Source of the DNA: Bacteroidales bacterium
Lineage (GTDB): Bacteria; Bacteroidota; Bacteroidia; Bacteroidales; F082
DNA: 10,146 nucleotides
Assembly (NCBI GenBank): GCA_017428285.1
Contig: JAFRRE010000070.1
Location: 1-10,146, forward strand
Direction: 5' to 3'
Shown piece after piece: positions 1 through 6,396 of the stretch. Both the position numbers and the translations under genes were made by a program. Within the stretch, counting starts at the first letter, position 1. The number at the start of each line of letters is the position of its first letter. Below the pieces are notes generated by a model. That model did not search any database. It saw nothing but the letters and a program-made list of their open reading frames with translations, and had not been told where the DNA came from.

Positions 1-1239
1 ATGATGCTGATCCTGCAGCAGTGCACGGCTGTCGACTTCAGCGGAATGAGCAATAACTTCAGTTTAATCCTTACCAAAAAAAGAATCAAGATGATTACAA
101 GAAACGAAAAGGCCAAGGGCCTCTGGTGGAGGCTCTTGGCAACATTGCCGGTGCTGGCTTTCTTGATGATTGCCAACACGAAAGTGACGGCTCAGGAACA
201 AAAAGCCGTCGAACATACCTTCAAAGTGTCAATTAGTCCATTTGAAGTCTTTGATGATGATGGTGCTCCTATGCAGTTAATAAAAGACACTATCTTTTAT
301 GACGATGATGGTACCTATGTCAAGTTCGAGACTTCAGATGGTTTCCAACCAGAGACGGGAGAACCATGCAAAAAACTGACTGTCACCTCTTACAATGCTG
401 ATGGAACGCCTCGCAACAATTTCTTCATTACTGAAACGGAAAGAAGAGGCGATACTTCAACATACAGCATTGAACCGTTTACATTCACCCTCTCCGAACA
501 TCTTTTTGATCAACTGCTTGACATAGCCACTTCCAAAGAAGACACCGTCTATCAAATCGTTGAGGAGATGCCTAAATTCCCTGGCGGCGAGGAAGCCATG
601 TTCAAGTTCATCAGCGAAAATGTCAAGTATCCGCAGGAGGCAAAAGACAAAAACATCTCTGGCCGTGTATTCGTCAACTTTGTGGTTGAAAAAGACGGCA
701 GCGTTGATGAAGTGAATGTGCTGCGCAGTATTGGTGGCGGTTGCGATGAAGAGGCTGTCCGCGTCGTGAAATCCATGCCGAAATGGACGCCTGGCAAGCA
801 AAAAGGAAAACCCGTTAGGGTAAGTTACATCATACCTTTCGTGTTTAAATTAGATGGTGTAGAGAGTAAGAGCAACGGCCTTGCTGGAACCATTTGGGAA
901 GGCACAGGCAAAGGCACCAAGGATGGAGTGACCTACACTTGGCATACCGTCATGCAGTTCACAAGCGAAAACGAAGGGTTTTTTATCGAAAAGCTCACTT
1001 CTCAGAAAAAGAACGAACAACCTGAAGTAGTGTTTGAAGACGTTGCGATGGATTTCGAGTATGCCTTCGACGGCAAGAAAACAGGAGCCATTACCCCTAA
1101 AAACGGTGACGGAACTTACATGGACGAACTTCCTCCCGAGGGATTCGTATTGAGCGATGACGGAAAGACCATAGTCTTCCACTTCTATACTGCCAAAGAG
1201 GACACAGGTATTGAATATGTGACCTACACAAGAAAATAA
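1..1239 (+). CDS. M56/BlaR1-like membrane protein C-terminal part with TonB C-terminal domain (5' partial)
   Basis: The reading frame is open from base 1, and residues 1-40 read like the cytoplasmic tail of a Bacteroidetes BlaR1/M56 peptidase (TKKRIKMITRNEKAKG). The HExxH peptidase core would then lie upstream of the window. A hydrophobic segment follows at about 43-60, ending in TVTAQ-like residues, then a periplasmic region. A TonB C-terminal domain occupies about 190-284, with the family signature MPKFPGGEEAM, YPQEAKDKNISGRVFVNFVV and the closing YIIPFVFKL. In TonB this domain contacts outer-membrane receptors; in M56 fusions its role is unclear. Residues about 292-412 form an extra beta-rich domain (GTIWEGTGKGTKDG, then VMQFTSENEGFF) resembling small lipocalin-like domains. 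The TonB-C call is solid, and 5' truncation is inferred from family architecture. The alternative is a short stand-alone TonB-like protein starting at M1 or M31. Confidence 0.8.
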   Translation: MMLILQQCTAVDFSGMSNNFSLILTKKRIKMITRNEKAKGLWWRLLATLPVLAFLMIANTKVTAQEQKAVEHTFKVSISPFEVFDDDGAPMQLIKDTIFYDDDGTYVKFETSDGFQPETGEPCKKLTVTSYNADGTPRNNFFITETERRGDTSTYSIEPFTFTLSEHLFDQLLDIATSKEDTVYQIVEEMPKFPGGEEAMFKFISENVKYPQEAKDKNISGRVFVNFVVEKDGSVDEVNVLRSIGGGCDEEAVRVVKSMPKWTPGKQKGKPVRVSYIIPFVFKLDGVESKSNGLAGTIWEGTGKGTKDGVTYTWHTVMQFTSENEGFFIEKLTSQKKNEQPEVVFEDVAMDFEYAFDGKKTGAITPKNGDGTYMDELPPEGFVLSDDGKTIVFHFYTAKEDTGIEYVTYTRK

Positions 1240-1249
1240 TTTGATTGGT

Positions 1250-1327
1250 TTTGTAGGGCTGTCGTACCACGGCAGCCGCATGATGGGAAAACCCAATGCG
1301 GCTGCCACGGTGTGACAGCCCTACAAA
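1250..1327. repeat. Long imperfect hairpin between convergent genes
   Basis: Two 32-nt arms (1250-1281 and 1296-1327) are inverted copies with 28 of 32 positions pairing. Each begins TTTGTAGGGCTGTC and ends in GCAGCCGCAT when read inward. The loop contains a further TGGG-AAAA-CCCA stem. It fills the gap between the stop of the M56/TonB gene (1239) and the stop of the convergent ATPase gene (1332). A transcript from either side would fold into a very stable hairpin, so it could end transcription both ways, although neither side has a clear U-tract. The mismatched but long arms also fit a dispersed palindromic repeat of the REP type. Confidence 0.75.
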
Positions 1328-1331
1328 CCTA

Positions 1332-2501
1332 TTAATAATTCAGCCCAAAAGCCCAAAGCGGTACCACATTGCCGTAGCCGTATTCAATATCATCCTTCAC
1401 CACATAGCCTTTCTTGGCCTCTGCAATTTGTCTTTTGCCTTTGCTTTTTCCACCCACTTCGAAGGTCATACCTTTAATGTCGAAATCCGACAGGGAAGAA
1501 GAAGTAACTTTTTGGTTGACACGCATTTGATTGTAGAAGAAAGTTTCTCTAATCGTGCCAGCGTCTTCCTCGCCATCGCCTAAACTGTTCATTAGGTTAG
1601 TGTTGTCGAGATAGATTTTTTCCACTTTGCCAAGTTCGCCTAAACCGCCGGTACCGTCTCTCAGTTGCGCGATAAGTCCCGCTTTTTCCATATAGACCAA
1701 ATAATCCTCAATGTTGTTGCGACTGGCCTGAATCTGTCCTGCAAGGCTGGCCATATTCGGCTTGCAGGGTACCAAAGCGGCTAAAATCACCATCAATTTT
1801 TTCAGTTTCTTTGCTGTTCCGATGTTCATGTTGGCAAACTGCGGAATGTCTATCTCAATGGTGCGGGTGATGACTTGGTTGAGTTCGGTCTCGAAGTCAA
1901 GGTCCTGGCCAAAAGGATAATAGCCTTCTTTCAAGTATTCCTTAAAATACACCAATGGATGCTTCACATTCGGGATCCGTGCTTCGTGATTCAGGATTTG
2001 CTTCAAACTGAAAATGGGACAATTGATTTGGTAGCGAATGGCCAAAAACTCCCTAAATGATAGCCCTTGCATCAAGTATTTCGGGGCACGACGGCTCAAA
2101 TCGGCCTCGCCCTTTTCAATGTCGAGGATGGAGGACCCCGTGAAATAGACATGAAGGTCGGGGAAAGCATCGTACATCAATTTCAGCTCCTGCGACCAGT
2201 TGTCATATTTGTGAACTTCATCGATAAAGAAAAACTTTCCACCATTTTTGTTGAAGGTTTCAGCCGTTTCAAAAAGACTATGCGATGAAAAATAAAGGTG
2301 GTCAGCGGTGACATAGAGCGTGTCGCGCAGCGAATGGTGCCGTTTGATGTGTTGTAGGAAAAGTGTCGTCTTGCCCACGCCTCGCGGCCCGACCAGCCCT
2401 AACATCCTGTTATCCCAATGAATGGCTTCGTACTTGTAGCGAACAAACTGACTCGTGGTTAAGTCAAGTTGATTCTCCATGAATTCATACAATTTTTCCA
2501 T
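1332..2501 (-). CDS. AAA family ATPase with DUF4143-like C-terminal region
   Basis: Predicted cytoplasmic P-loop ATPase of the AAA_14/DUF4143 group that is abundant in Bacteroidetes; its cellular role is not established. Numbered from the chosen start (389 aa), Walker A is GPRGVGKTT at 38-46, Walker B is FFFIDEVHK at 90-98, and a sensor-like TGSS lies at 121-124. A helical, winged-helix-like middle follows (about 225-290). The C-terminal segment, about 345-385 (FEVGGKSKGKRQIAEAKKG), resembles the degenerate PD-(D/E)XK-like fold typical of DUF4143. An in-frame ATG lies 42 bases upstream at 2543, but that codon falls inside a palindrome upstream of the predicted -7 box (2524-2531), so the MEKLYEF start at 2501 is preferred; it gives a leader of about 19 bases. 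The gene is preceded by three phased palindromes that suggest tight control of expression. Confidence 0.88.
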   Translation of the reverse strand: MEKLYEFMENQLDLTTSQFVRYKYEAIHWDNRMLGLVGPRGVGKTTLFLQHIKRHHSLRDTLYVTADHLYFSSHSLFETAETFNKNGGKFFFIDEVHKYDNWSQELKLMYDAFPDLHVYFTGSSILDIEKGEADLSRRAPKYLMQGLSFREFLAIRYQINCPIFSLKQILNHEARIPNVKHPLVYFKEYLKEGYYPFGQDLDFETELNQVITRTIEIDIPQFANMNIGTAKKLKKLMVILAALVPCKPNMASLAGQIQASRNNIEDYLVYMEKAGLIAQLRDGTGGLGELGKVEKIYLDNTNLMNSLGDGEEDAGTIRETFFYNQMRVNQKVTSSSLSDFDIKGMTFEVGGKSKGKRQIAEAKKGYVVKDDIEYGYGNVVPLWAFGLNY

Positions 2502-2523
2502 CGTTTTCAGTGTTTTGACGATG

Positions 2524-2557
2524 CAAAAATAGTAAAAATGCACTATTTGAGTGCAAA
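2524..2557 (-). promoter_or_regulatory. Predicted promoter of the ATPase gene (-7 TATTTTTG, -33 TTTG)
   Basis: On the minus strand TATTTTTG (2531 down to 2524) is an exact match to the Bacteroidetes -7 consensus TAnnTTTG. A TTTG at 2557-2554 sits 22 bases upstream, close to the usual -33 spacing. The first TGCACT palindrome (2539-2555) fills the spacer between the two boxes, which is where a repressor would block polymerase. The start site would be near 2520. Confidence 0.6.
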
Positions 2558-2619
2558 TATTTCAAAAAAATGCACTGTTTGAGTGCAAAATATCGCAAAA
2601 AATGCACTATTTGAGTGCA
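2539..2619. repeat. Three phased 17-bp palindromes, operator- or iteron-like array
   Basis: TGCACTATTTGAGTGCA occurs at 2539-2555 and 2603-2619, with TGCACTGTTTGAGTGCA at 2571-2587. Each is a 6-bp inverted repeat, TGCACT/AGTGCA, around a 5-bp centre. The start-to-start distance is exactly 32 bp both times, about three helical turns, so all three lie on the same DNA face. The 15-bp spacers are A-rich. The array begins 3 bases beyond the nitroreductase stop (2623) and runs into the ATPase promoter. This geometry fits cooperative binding of a dimeric regulator, possibly including the ATPase itself. Confidence 0.85.
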
Positions 2620-2622
2620 AAA

Positions 2623-3264
2623 CTAATCCAAAACCAATTGCTCCCACTTGATCTTAGGCACAAACTGCACGCCATCTTCGTCACGATAATACGCCAGTTT
2701 CTCCCCTGCATCCACGGGTTGCAATTTGATGGTTTCCTTGCCCCTTCCGATAGCTAAGATGAGCAACGGATCATAAGGCAAATTGAAAGCTTCAGTGATT
2801 TTCGCCTTGTTGAAGGCACCAATCATGATGCCGTTCAAGCCCATCTCAGTGGCTTTCAGCAACATGCTTTGTGCCGCAATGCCAAGGTCGATGTCCACAA
2901 ACTTGGTTTCGGGCACGGTGCTGCAAATGATGATGAACGCCTCGGGTTCTGTCCCCTCGAAAGGCAGGTGCAACTCGGGCAGCAAGCCGCCGAGTTTCAT
3001 GTTTTGCAGGATGAAGTCGGCACCTGTTTCCTTGGTCACCAACTTGAAACGAAGCACCTGCTGGTTTTTCGCCGAGGCGATTTTGGTATTCACCGCCACG
3101 ATGCGCTCCAGCATGTCGCGTTTCACCACAAAGTTTTGGTCATAACCACGATAACTGCGGTTTTTCTCCATCAGAGTTTCCAATGAAGTGTGTTTCACCA
3201 CGGTCTTCTTGGCGCCTTTGCCAAAGACCTCTTCATAGCGTTTTTCTAAATATCCGTCGGCCAT
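2623..3264 (-). CDS. Nitroreductase family protein (FMN-dependent oxidoreductase)
   Basis: A 213-residue protein of normal length for FMN-binding NAD(P)H nitroreductases. Visible signatures are NRSYRGYDQ at 35-43 (the N-terminal R-S-x-R FMN phosphate/ring contact), ASAKNQQVLRFKLV at 63-76 (equivalent to the family PSxxNxQ region), the helix DIDLGIAAQSMLLKATEMGL at 124-143 followed by GIMIGAFN, and LAIGRGKE at 170-177. There is no signal peptide, so it is probably cytoplasmic and dimeric, with FMN between subunits. The physiological substrate cannot be read from the sequence; the family reduces nitroaromatics, quinones and enones. The start follows a possible -7 box (TATCTTCG, 3292-3285) by about 20 bases. 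The ATPase gene follows in the same direction after 121 bases but appears to have its own promoter. Confidence 0.9.
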   Translation of the reverse strand: MADGYLEKRYEEVFGKGAKKTVVKHTSLETLMEKNRSYRGYDQNFVVKRDMLERIVAVNTKIASAKNQQVLRFKLVTKETGADFILQNMKLGGLLPELHLPFEGTEPEAFIIICSTVPETKFVDIDLGIAAQSMLLKATEMGLNGIMIGAFNKAKITEAFNLPYDPLLILAIGRGKETIKLQPVDAGEKLAYYRDEDGVQFVPKIKWEQLVLD

Positions 3265-3284
3265 ATCTGTTTGTTTTTACGCTG

Positions 3285-3311
3285 CGAAGATACGGTTTTT
3301 CCCTATCTTTG
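3285..3311. promoter_or_regulatory. Possible back-to-back -7 boxes for the divergent gene pair
   Basis: On the minus strand TATCTTCG (3292-3285) matches TAnnTTTG at 7 of 8 positions and would serve the nitroreductase with a leader of about 17 bases. On the plus strand TATCTTTG (3304-3311) matches exactly and points toward the phosphatase-dipeptidase gene, giving a leader of about 120 bases. Neither has a well-placed TTTG at -33. A nearer plus-strand candidate, TATTATTG at 3405-3412 (7 of 8), could replace the latter. Confidence 0.35.
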
Positions 3312-3438
3312 CATTCAGTGCAGACGTGAGCTGATCAAAATTTCTTACAAGTTGATAAAAAAGCCATACGGCAAGTGATAGAAACTTTGTTTCGAAAAAA
3401 GTCGTATTATTGCAGTTTAATTTCAAATTTACCTTGTC

Positions 3439-4833
3439 ATGAAACGGATTTTCCTATGGATGCTTGCCATCATCCTTTTATGCTGCAGCCTTCAAACCAA
3501 GGCGCAGAATGATAGTGTTACGCTTTATTTCAGTACCGACGAGATGCCTAACCTCATCAAGTGCCTGCCACCCCCACCCGACACCATTGGGACGGACTTT
3601 GTCAACGATGTGATGCGTTACATGTGGGGCAAGACACAACGTGGCGACCAAACTCGGGCTGCTATAGCCAGTGGCGATGCGCCATGGAACTATGACTCGC
3701 TCTTTGCCCGGTTCTCTGTGCCTTTTGACCTCGAAATCTCTAAGGAAGGCACACCCGAAATCTACAGATTCTTGGTGAACAGCCTCTCCACCATCGACCA
3801 GACACGTGTCGAGCCGAAAGCTTTTTATCACCGCAAGCGTCCGTTTGAGCGATTCCATGAGCCTATGCTGACAAGGTATGAAGAGGAAGAGCTATCAGGC
3901 GAAGGCTCTTATCCTTCGGGACATAGCCAACGAGGCTATGCTTTGGCCTTGTTGCTTTCCGAAGTCAACCCCGCCAACGCCGACACTATCATGGCACGCG
4001 GCTATATGTATGGCGAGAGCCGTGTCATAGTGGGTGCCCACTGGCAAAGCGATGTCGATGCCAGCCGTCTCGCAGCAGCCATTGGGCTTGCCCGTTTGCA
4101 CACCAGCCCTGTTTTCCTTGCCCAACTCAACAAGGCGCAAGAGGAGTTCAAACAGCTGAAAGGAACGTTGTCGCCCACAGAGGATGCCAGCCAATTTGTG
4201 AATCTGGCCGATGCCGTTCCCGATGCCATCTTGGAGATCCGTTACTACAGCACCTATAACTTCGTTGGCACACGCGTGGATGGTTATCTAGAACCTATCG
4301 CACTGCTTACCCGTCAGGCCGCCGACAGCCTTCGCGCCGTGAGCGATGACTTGAAGCAAATGGGATACCGCTTGAAAATCTTTGATGCCTACCGCCCGCA
4401 ATGCGCTGTCAACCACTTTGTACGTTGGGGTGCCGATGTCAACGACACGCTCATGAAGCAATATTTCTATCCTGAAGTGCCTCGCGACAAGCTCTTTGAG
4501 TTGGGCTATATCGCCAAGAAAAGCGGTCACACACGCGGATCCACTGTCGACCTCACTCTGTTCGACATGACAACAGAAAAAGAAGTGGACATGGGCGGCA
4601 CTTTCGACTGGTTTGGCCGCGAAAGCCATACTGATTTCGGTGGCAACCCCAACACAGGGAAGTATAAAGCCAACGACCGTATCACCGCCGAGCAGTTCCA
4701 TAACCGTATGATCCTGCGTGAGGCCATGCTACGCCATGGCTTTAAGCCCATCGATGAGGAATGGTGGCATTTCACGCTGAAGAACGAGCCTTTTCCAAAA
4801 ACCTATTTCACTTTCCCTGTAAAGAAACTCTAA
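3439..4833 (+). CDS. Secreted bifunctional enzyme: class A acid phosphatase/PAP2 domain fused to VanX-type D-Ala-D-Ala dipeptidase
   Basis: 464 residues. A Sec signal peptide (MKRIFLWMLAIILLCCSLQT, cleavage likely near KAQ at 23) directs export to the periplasm. The N-terminal domain (about 50-225) carries all three motifs of class A acid phosphatases: K127-x6-R134-P135, PSGH at 159-162, and SR at 194-195 with H201 and D205 (SRx5Hx3D). The C-terminal domain (about 250-460) is peptidase family M15D: DAYRP at 316-320 (transition-state Arg), SGHTRGSTVD at 362-371 with zinc ligands H364 and D371, and EWWH at 441-444 with base E441 and zinc ligand H444. Family knowledge predicts phosphomonoester hydrolysis and cleavage of D-Ala-D-Ala. 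Inferred role: periplasmic salvage of cell-wall fragments and phosphate rather than vancomycin resistance, since no vanH or vanA neighbour is present. There is no lipobox. Confidence 0.9.
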   Translation: MKRIFLWMLAIILLCCSLQTKAQNDSVTLYFSTDEMPNLIKCLPPPPDTIGTDFVNDVMRYMWGKTQRGDQTRAAIASGDAPWNYDSLFARFSVPFDLEISKEGTPEIYRFLVNSLSTIDQTRVEPKAFYHRKRPFERFHEPMLTRYEEEELSGEGSYPSGHSQRGYALALLLSEVNPANADTIMARGYMYGESRVIVGAHWQSDVDASRLAAAIGLARLHTSPVFLAQLNKAQEEFKQLKGTLSPTEDASQFVNLADAVPDAILEIRYYSTYNFVGTRVDGYLEPIALLTRQAADSLRAVSDDLKQMGYRLKIFDAYRPQCAVNHFVRWGADVNDTLMKQYFYPEVPRDKLFELGYIAKKSGHTRGSTVDLTLFDMTTEKEVDMGGTFDWFGRESHTDFGGNPNTGKYKANDRITAEQFHNRMILREAMLRHGFKPIDEEWWHFTLKNEPFPKTYFTFPVKKL

Positions 4834-4869
4834 ATACACCATTAAACACACTATAATCAACAACTTACT

Positions 4870-4897
4870 GTAGGGTTTGTACGTACTTCGCGCGAAC
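4870..4897. repeat. Short palindromes, possible remnant of a dispersed repeat
   Basis: In the 129-base gap upstream of the flavin reductase gene, two perfect palindromes abut: GTACGTAC (4879-4886) and TTCGCGCGAA (4887-4896), preceded by TGTAGGG (4870-4876). The TGTAGGG start resembles the arm of the hairpin at 1250-1327, but no matching CCCTACA arm is present nearby. No convincing promoter was found in this gap. Confidence 0.35.
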
Positions 4898-4962
4898 GGA
4901 GAGACTCGGTAGTTAGTGAAACAATAATTGGTAGAATTACAAGTCTACAACTATAAACAGCT

Positions 4963-5577
4963 ATGAATAAATTTTTCACCTTTGCGGCTTTTGCCCTATT
5001 GCTGGCCACCAGCTGCAACCATCAAGAACAAGAACAACAGACACAGACTATGAACAAGGAAAACAACGAATTGACCGCTTTTGACGTGCAGGAAGCGTTC
5101 GAGAAGAATGGCTTCACGTGGTTCACCGAAAACCTCATCCTTTGCAGCGGCGACAGCACGCAAAGCAACGCGATGACTATCGGTTGGGGCGGCATCGGAA
5201 ACTATCTGGGCCACGAACGCCCAGCGGTGACCGTTTACGTGGCGCCAGGTCGATATACGTGGGAGTTCATGGAGAAGTACCCACGATTCACCATCATGCA
5301 GTTCGATGACCCTGCCATTTGGCAATATATGGGTAGCAACAGTGGTCGTGATGGCGATAAAGCTGCTGCCCTCGGCCTGCACGTGGCCTACACTGAACAC
5401 GGTACGCCGTATTACGAGGAGGCCAACCTGGTCATCGAATGCGAAACCATGTCGGTTTGGCACCAAACAGAGCAGGACTTCCGCAACGACACGCCCAAAA
5501 AATGGTACGATAGCTTTGATGCTGGCATTCATACCGTATATGTCGGAGAAGTCTTAGGCGCTTGGAAAAGAGGTTGA
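4963..5577 (+). CDS. Flavin-reductase-like (FMN-binding split-barrel) lipoprotein
   Basis: 204 residues. The N-terminus has a hydrophobic stretch ending in LLATSC with C18 as the lipidation residue, followed by a Gln/Glu-rich linker (19-35). From about 40 the protein resembles the flavin reductase/FMN-binding split-barrel family: NAMTIGWGGIG at 69-79 (binding-loop region), RPAVTVYVAPGRYTWEFMEK at 86-105, and a C-terminal GEVLGAW. Relatives reduce flavin with NAD(P)H or bind FMN and are usually cytosolic, so an envelope-anchored form is unusual. A second in-frame ATG at 5050 (M30) would give a form without the signal, but no promoter supports it. It lies 129 bases after the phosphatase-dipeptidase gene, on the same strand. 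The substrate and electron donor are unknown. Confidence 0.8.
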   Translation: MNKFFTFAAFALLLATSCNHQEQEQQTQTMNKENNELTAFDVQEAFEKNGFTWFTENLILCSGDSTQSNAMTIGWGGIGNYLGHERPAVTVYVAPGRYTWEFMEKYPRFTIMQFDDPAIWQYMGSNSGRDGDKAAALGLHVAYTEHGTPYYEEANLVIECETMSVWHQTEQDFRNDTPKKWYDSFDAGIHTVYVGEVLGAWKRG

Positions 5578-5697
5578 CTTTGGCACCAACTTCCAAAGGA
5601 TGATTTATTGGGTTGGATAAGGTCTTCCGAGCCCAGCAAGGCTTCATGCAATGGATTGAAAACCTAAATCGCGGCATTGGAACTGAGCTTTTTTTTG

Positions 5698-5705
5698 TAT
5701 TTTTG
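5698..5705 (+). promoter_or_regulatory. -7 promoter box TATTTTTG of the HYC-type gene
   Basis: An exact match to TAnnTTTG ending only four bases before the ATG at 5710. The predicted transcript start is 5709-5710, so the mRNA would be leaderless or nearly so. The only -33-like sequence is a weak TTGG at 5677-5680. Confidence 0.6.
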
Positions 5706-5709
5706 CGCC

Positions 5710-6174
5710 ATGAAAAAGCGATTGTTGCAAATGGGCTCCCTCTTGATGGCCTTTGCCGTGCTGTTTGTCTCATTCGGATGGGACGTGTGCTTCCATTATT
5801 GCACGTCGAGCCACACGATGACGAGTCACATCGGAATGGGTTCGCCAATGCACGCGCAATGCTTCGGTCACGCCCAATGCAGCGAGGAAAGCCACGAGCA
5901 TCATCCCATGGCGACGCATTTCGATGCCAAGGGCTGCTGCGACGATTACGACAGCAAGATACAATTCACCGACAACTTTGTTTTTTCGCCTGAGAAACAG
6001 CTTATTATCAGTCTACAATCTTTTGTCCTGCCGCATCTTGATTTGAATGAAATCCTCGTTCAAGTGCGACAAATCTTCGACAATCATTCCCTGAGAAAGA
6101 CATGCAAGTTTCTTTCCGGACAGGAACGGATTGTTTTCTTTTCTTCGTTGAAGATTAATCCTTTGGTTTTCTAA
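5710..6174 (+). CDS. Small exported Cys/His-rich protein of the HYC/CC type
   Basis: 154 residues from MKKRLLQ. An ATG 33 bases upstream at 5677 is rejected because it precedes the -7 box. The N-terminus is a signal peptide or membrane anchor (about 5-23), followed at once by HYC (29-31). A His/Met/Cys-rich stretch spans about 29-77 (HTMTSH, MGSPMHAQC, SHEHHPM) and ends in GCCDD (75-79), followed by KIQFTDNF. This HYC...CC...DNF layout matches small exported Bacteroidetes proteins commonly found next to TonB-dependent receptors. Clustered His, Met and Cys are typical of copper or other soft-metal binding, which is inference here. The C-terminal half (about 90-154) has no recognised motif and lacks an obvious Pro-Pro ending. 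The receptor gene follows 222 bases downstream on the same strand, across a repeat element. Confidence 0.78.
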   Translation: MKKRLLQMGSLLMAFAVLFVSFGWDVCFHYCTSSHTMTSHIGMGSPMHAQCFGHAQCSEESHEHHPMATHFDAKGCCDDYDSKIQFTDNFVFSPEKQLIISLQSFVLPHLDLNEILVQVRQIFDNHSLRKTCKFLSGQERIVFFSSLKINPLVF

Positions 6175-6184
6175 AGTTTCACAT

Positions 6185-6347
6185 GAGACACTAGACTGGG
6201 TGTATCAACCCCGAGCCTTAACCCTCATTGCGGAGGAACATCCGCAATCTCCTAGGCGAGAGGGTGTCCCTAATGCAAATGAGATTGCAGGTCAAGCCCG
6301 CAATGATGACAAAGGCAGTAAAGTAGTGAATCCCAGTCATGTGTCTC
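6185..6347. repeat. Nested palindromic mosaic (MITE/BIME-like) element
   Basis: The outer arms 6185-6200 (GAGACACTAGACTGGG) and 6332-6347 (CCCAGTCATGTGTCTC) pair at 13 of 16 positions. Inside are two hairpins that are inverted copies of each other: 6225-6251 (TCATTGCGG ... CCGCAATCTC, perfect 8-bp stem with loop GGAACA) and 6281-6306 (GAGATTGC ... CCCGCAATGA). An ACCCTC/GAGGGT stem (6221-6226 with 6260-6265) encloses the left hairpin. There is no coding capacity. It fills most of the 222-base gap between the HYC-type gene and the receptor gene. The symmetry suggests a non-autonomous dispersed repeat; a structured leader RNA is the alternative. Confidence 0.7.
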
Positions 6348-6360
6348 TAACCTAAAAGGC

Positions 6361-6368
6361 TAAGTTTA
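6361..6368 (+). promoter_or_regulatory. Possible -7 box of the TonB-dependent receptor gene
   Basis: TAAGTTTA matches TAnnTTTG at 7 of 8 positions and would give a leader of about 25 bases. No TTTG lies at a suitable -33 position. It begins 14 bases past the end of the mosaic repeat, so the receptor could be transcribed independently of the HYC-type gene. Confidence 0.35.
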
Positions 6369-6396
6369 ACAATTTTACAATCAACACTATTACAAA

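Noticed and set aside
850..1583. Open frames 850-1308 (-) and 1296-1583 (+) crossing the hairpin
   Set aside because: They overlap well-supported genes, run through the inverted repeat, and their translations show no family features.
2502..2543. ATPase start at 2543 (14 residues longer)
   Set aside because: That ATG lies inside the palindrome upstream of the predicted -7 box; homologues typically start with the short MEKLYEF-like N-terminus.
2539..2619. Three regularly spaced repeats as a mini CRISPR array
   Set aside because: Spacers are only 15 bp, A-rich and similar to each other, and the repeats are short palindromes over a promoter with no cas genes nearby.
3439..4833. Vancomycin-resistance cluster
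   Set aside because: No vanH, vanA-type ligase or VanRS neighbours; the VanX-like half is fused to a phosphatase, and stand-alone VanX-like enzymes often serve in wall turnover.
5106..5121. Second CACGTG site (TTCACGTGGTT) as another parS
   Set aside because: Only about 12 of 16 positions match parS and it sits in coding sequence encoding FTWF; probably chance.
5578..5598. CTTTGG/CCAAAG hairpin after the flavin reductase stop as a terminator
   Set aside because: Only a 6-bp stem with a 9-base loop and no following T-tract; too weak to call.
6181..6396. Cobalamin or other known riboswitch in the leader of the receptor gene
   Set aside because: No recognisable B12-box or other riboswitch core is visible; the mirrored hairpin copies fit a dispersed repeat better.
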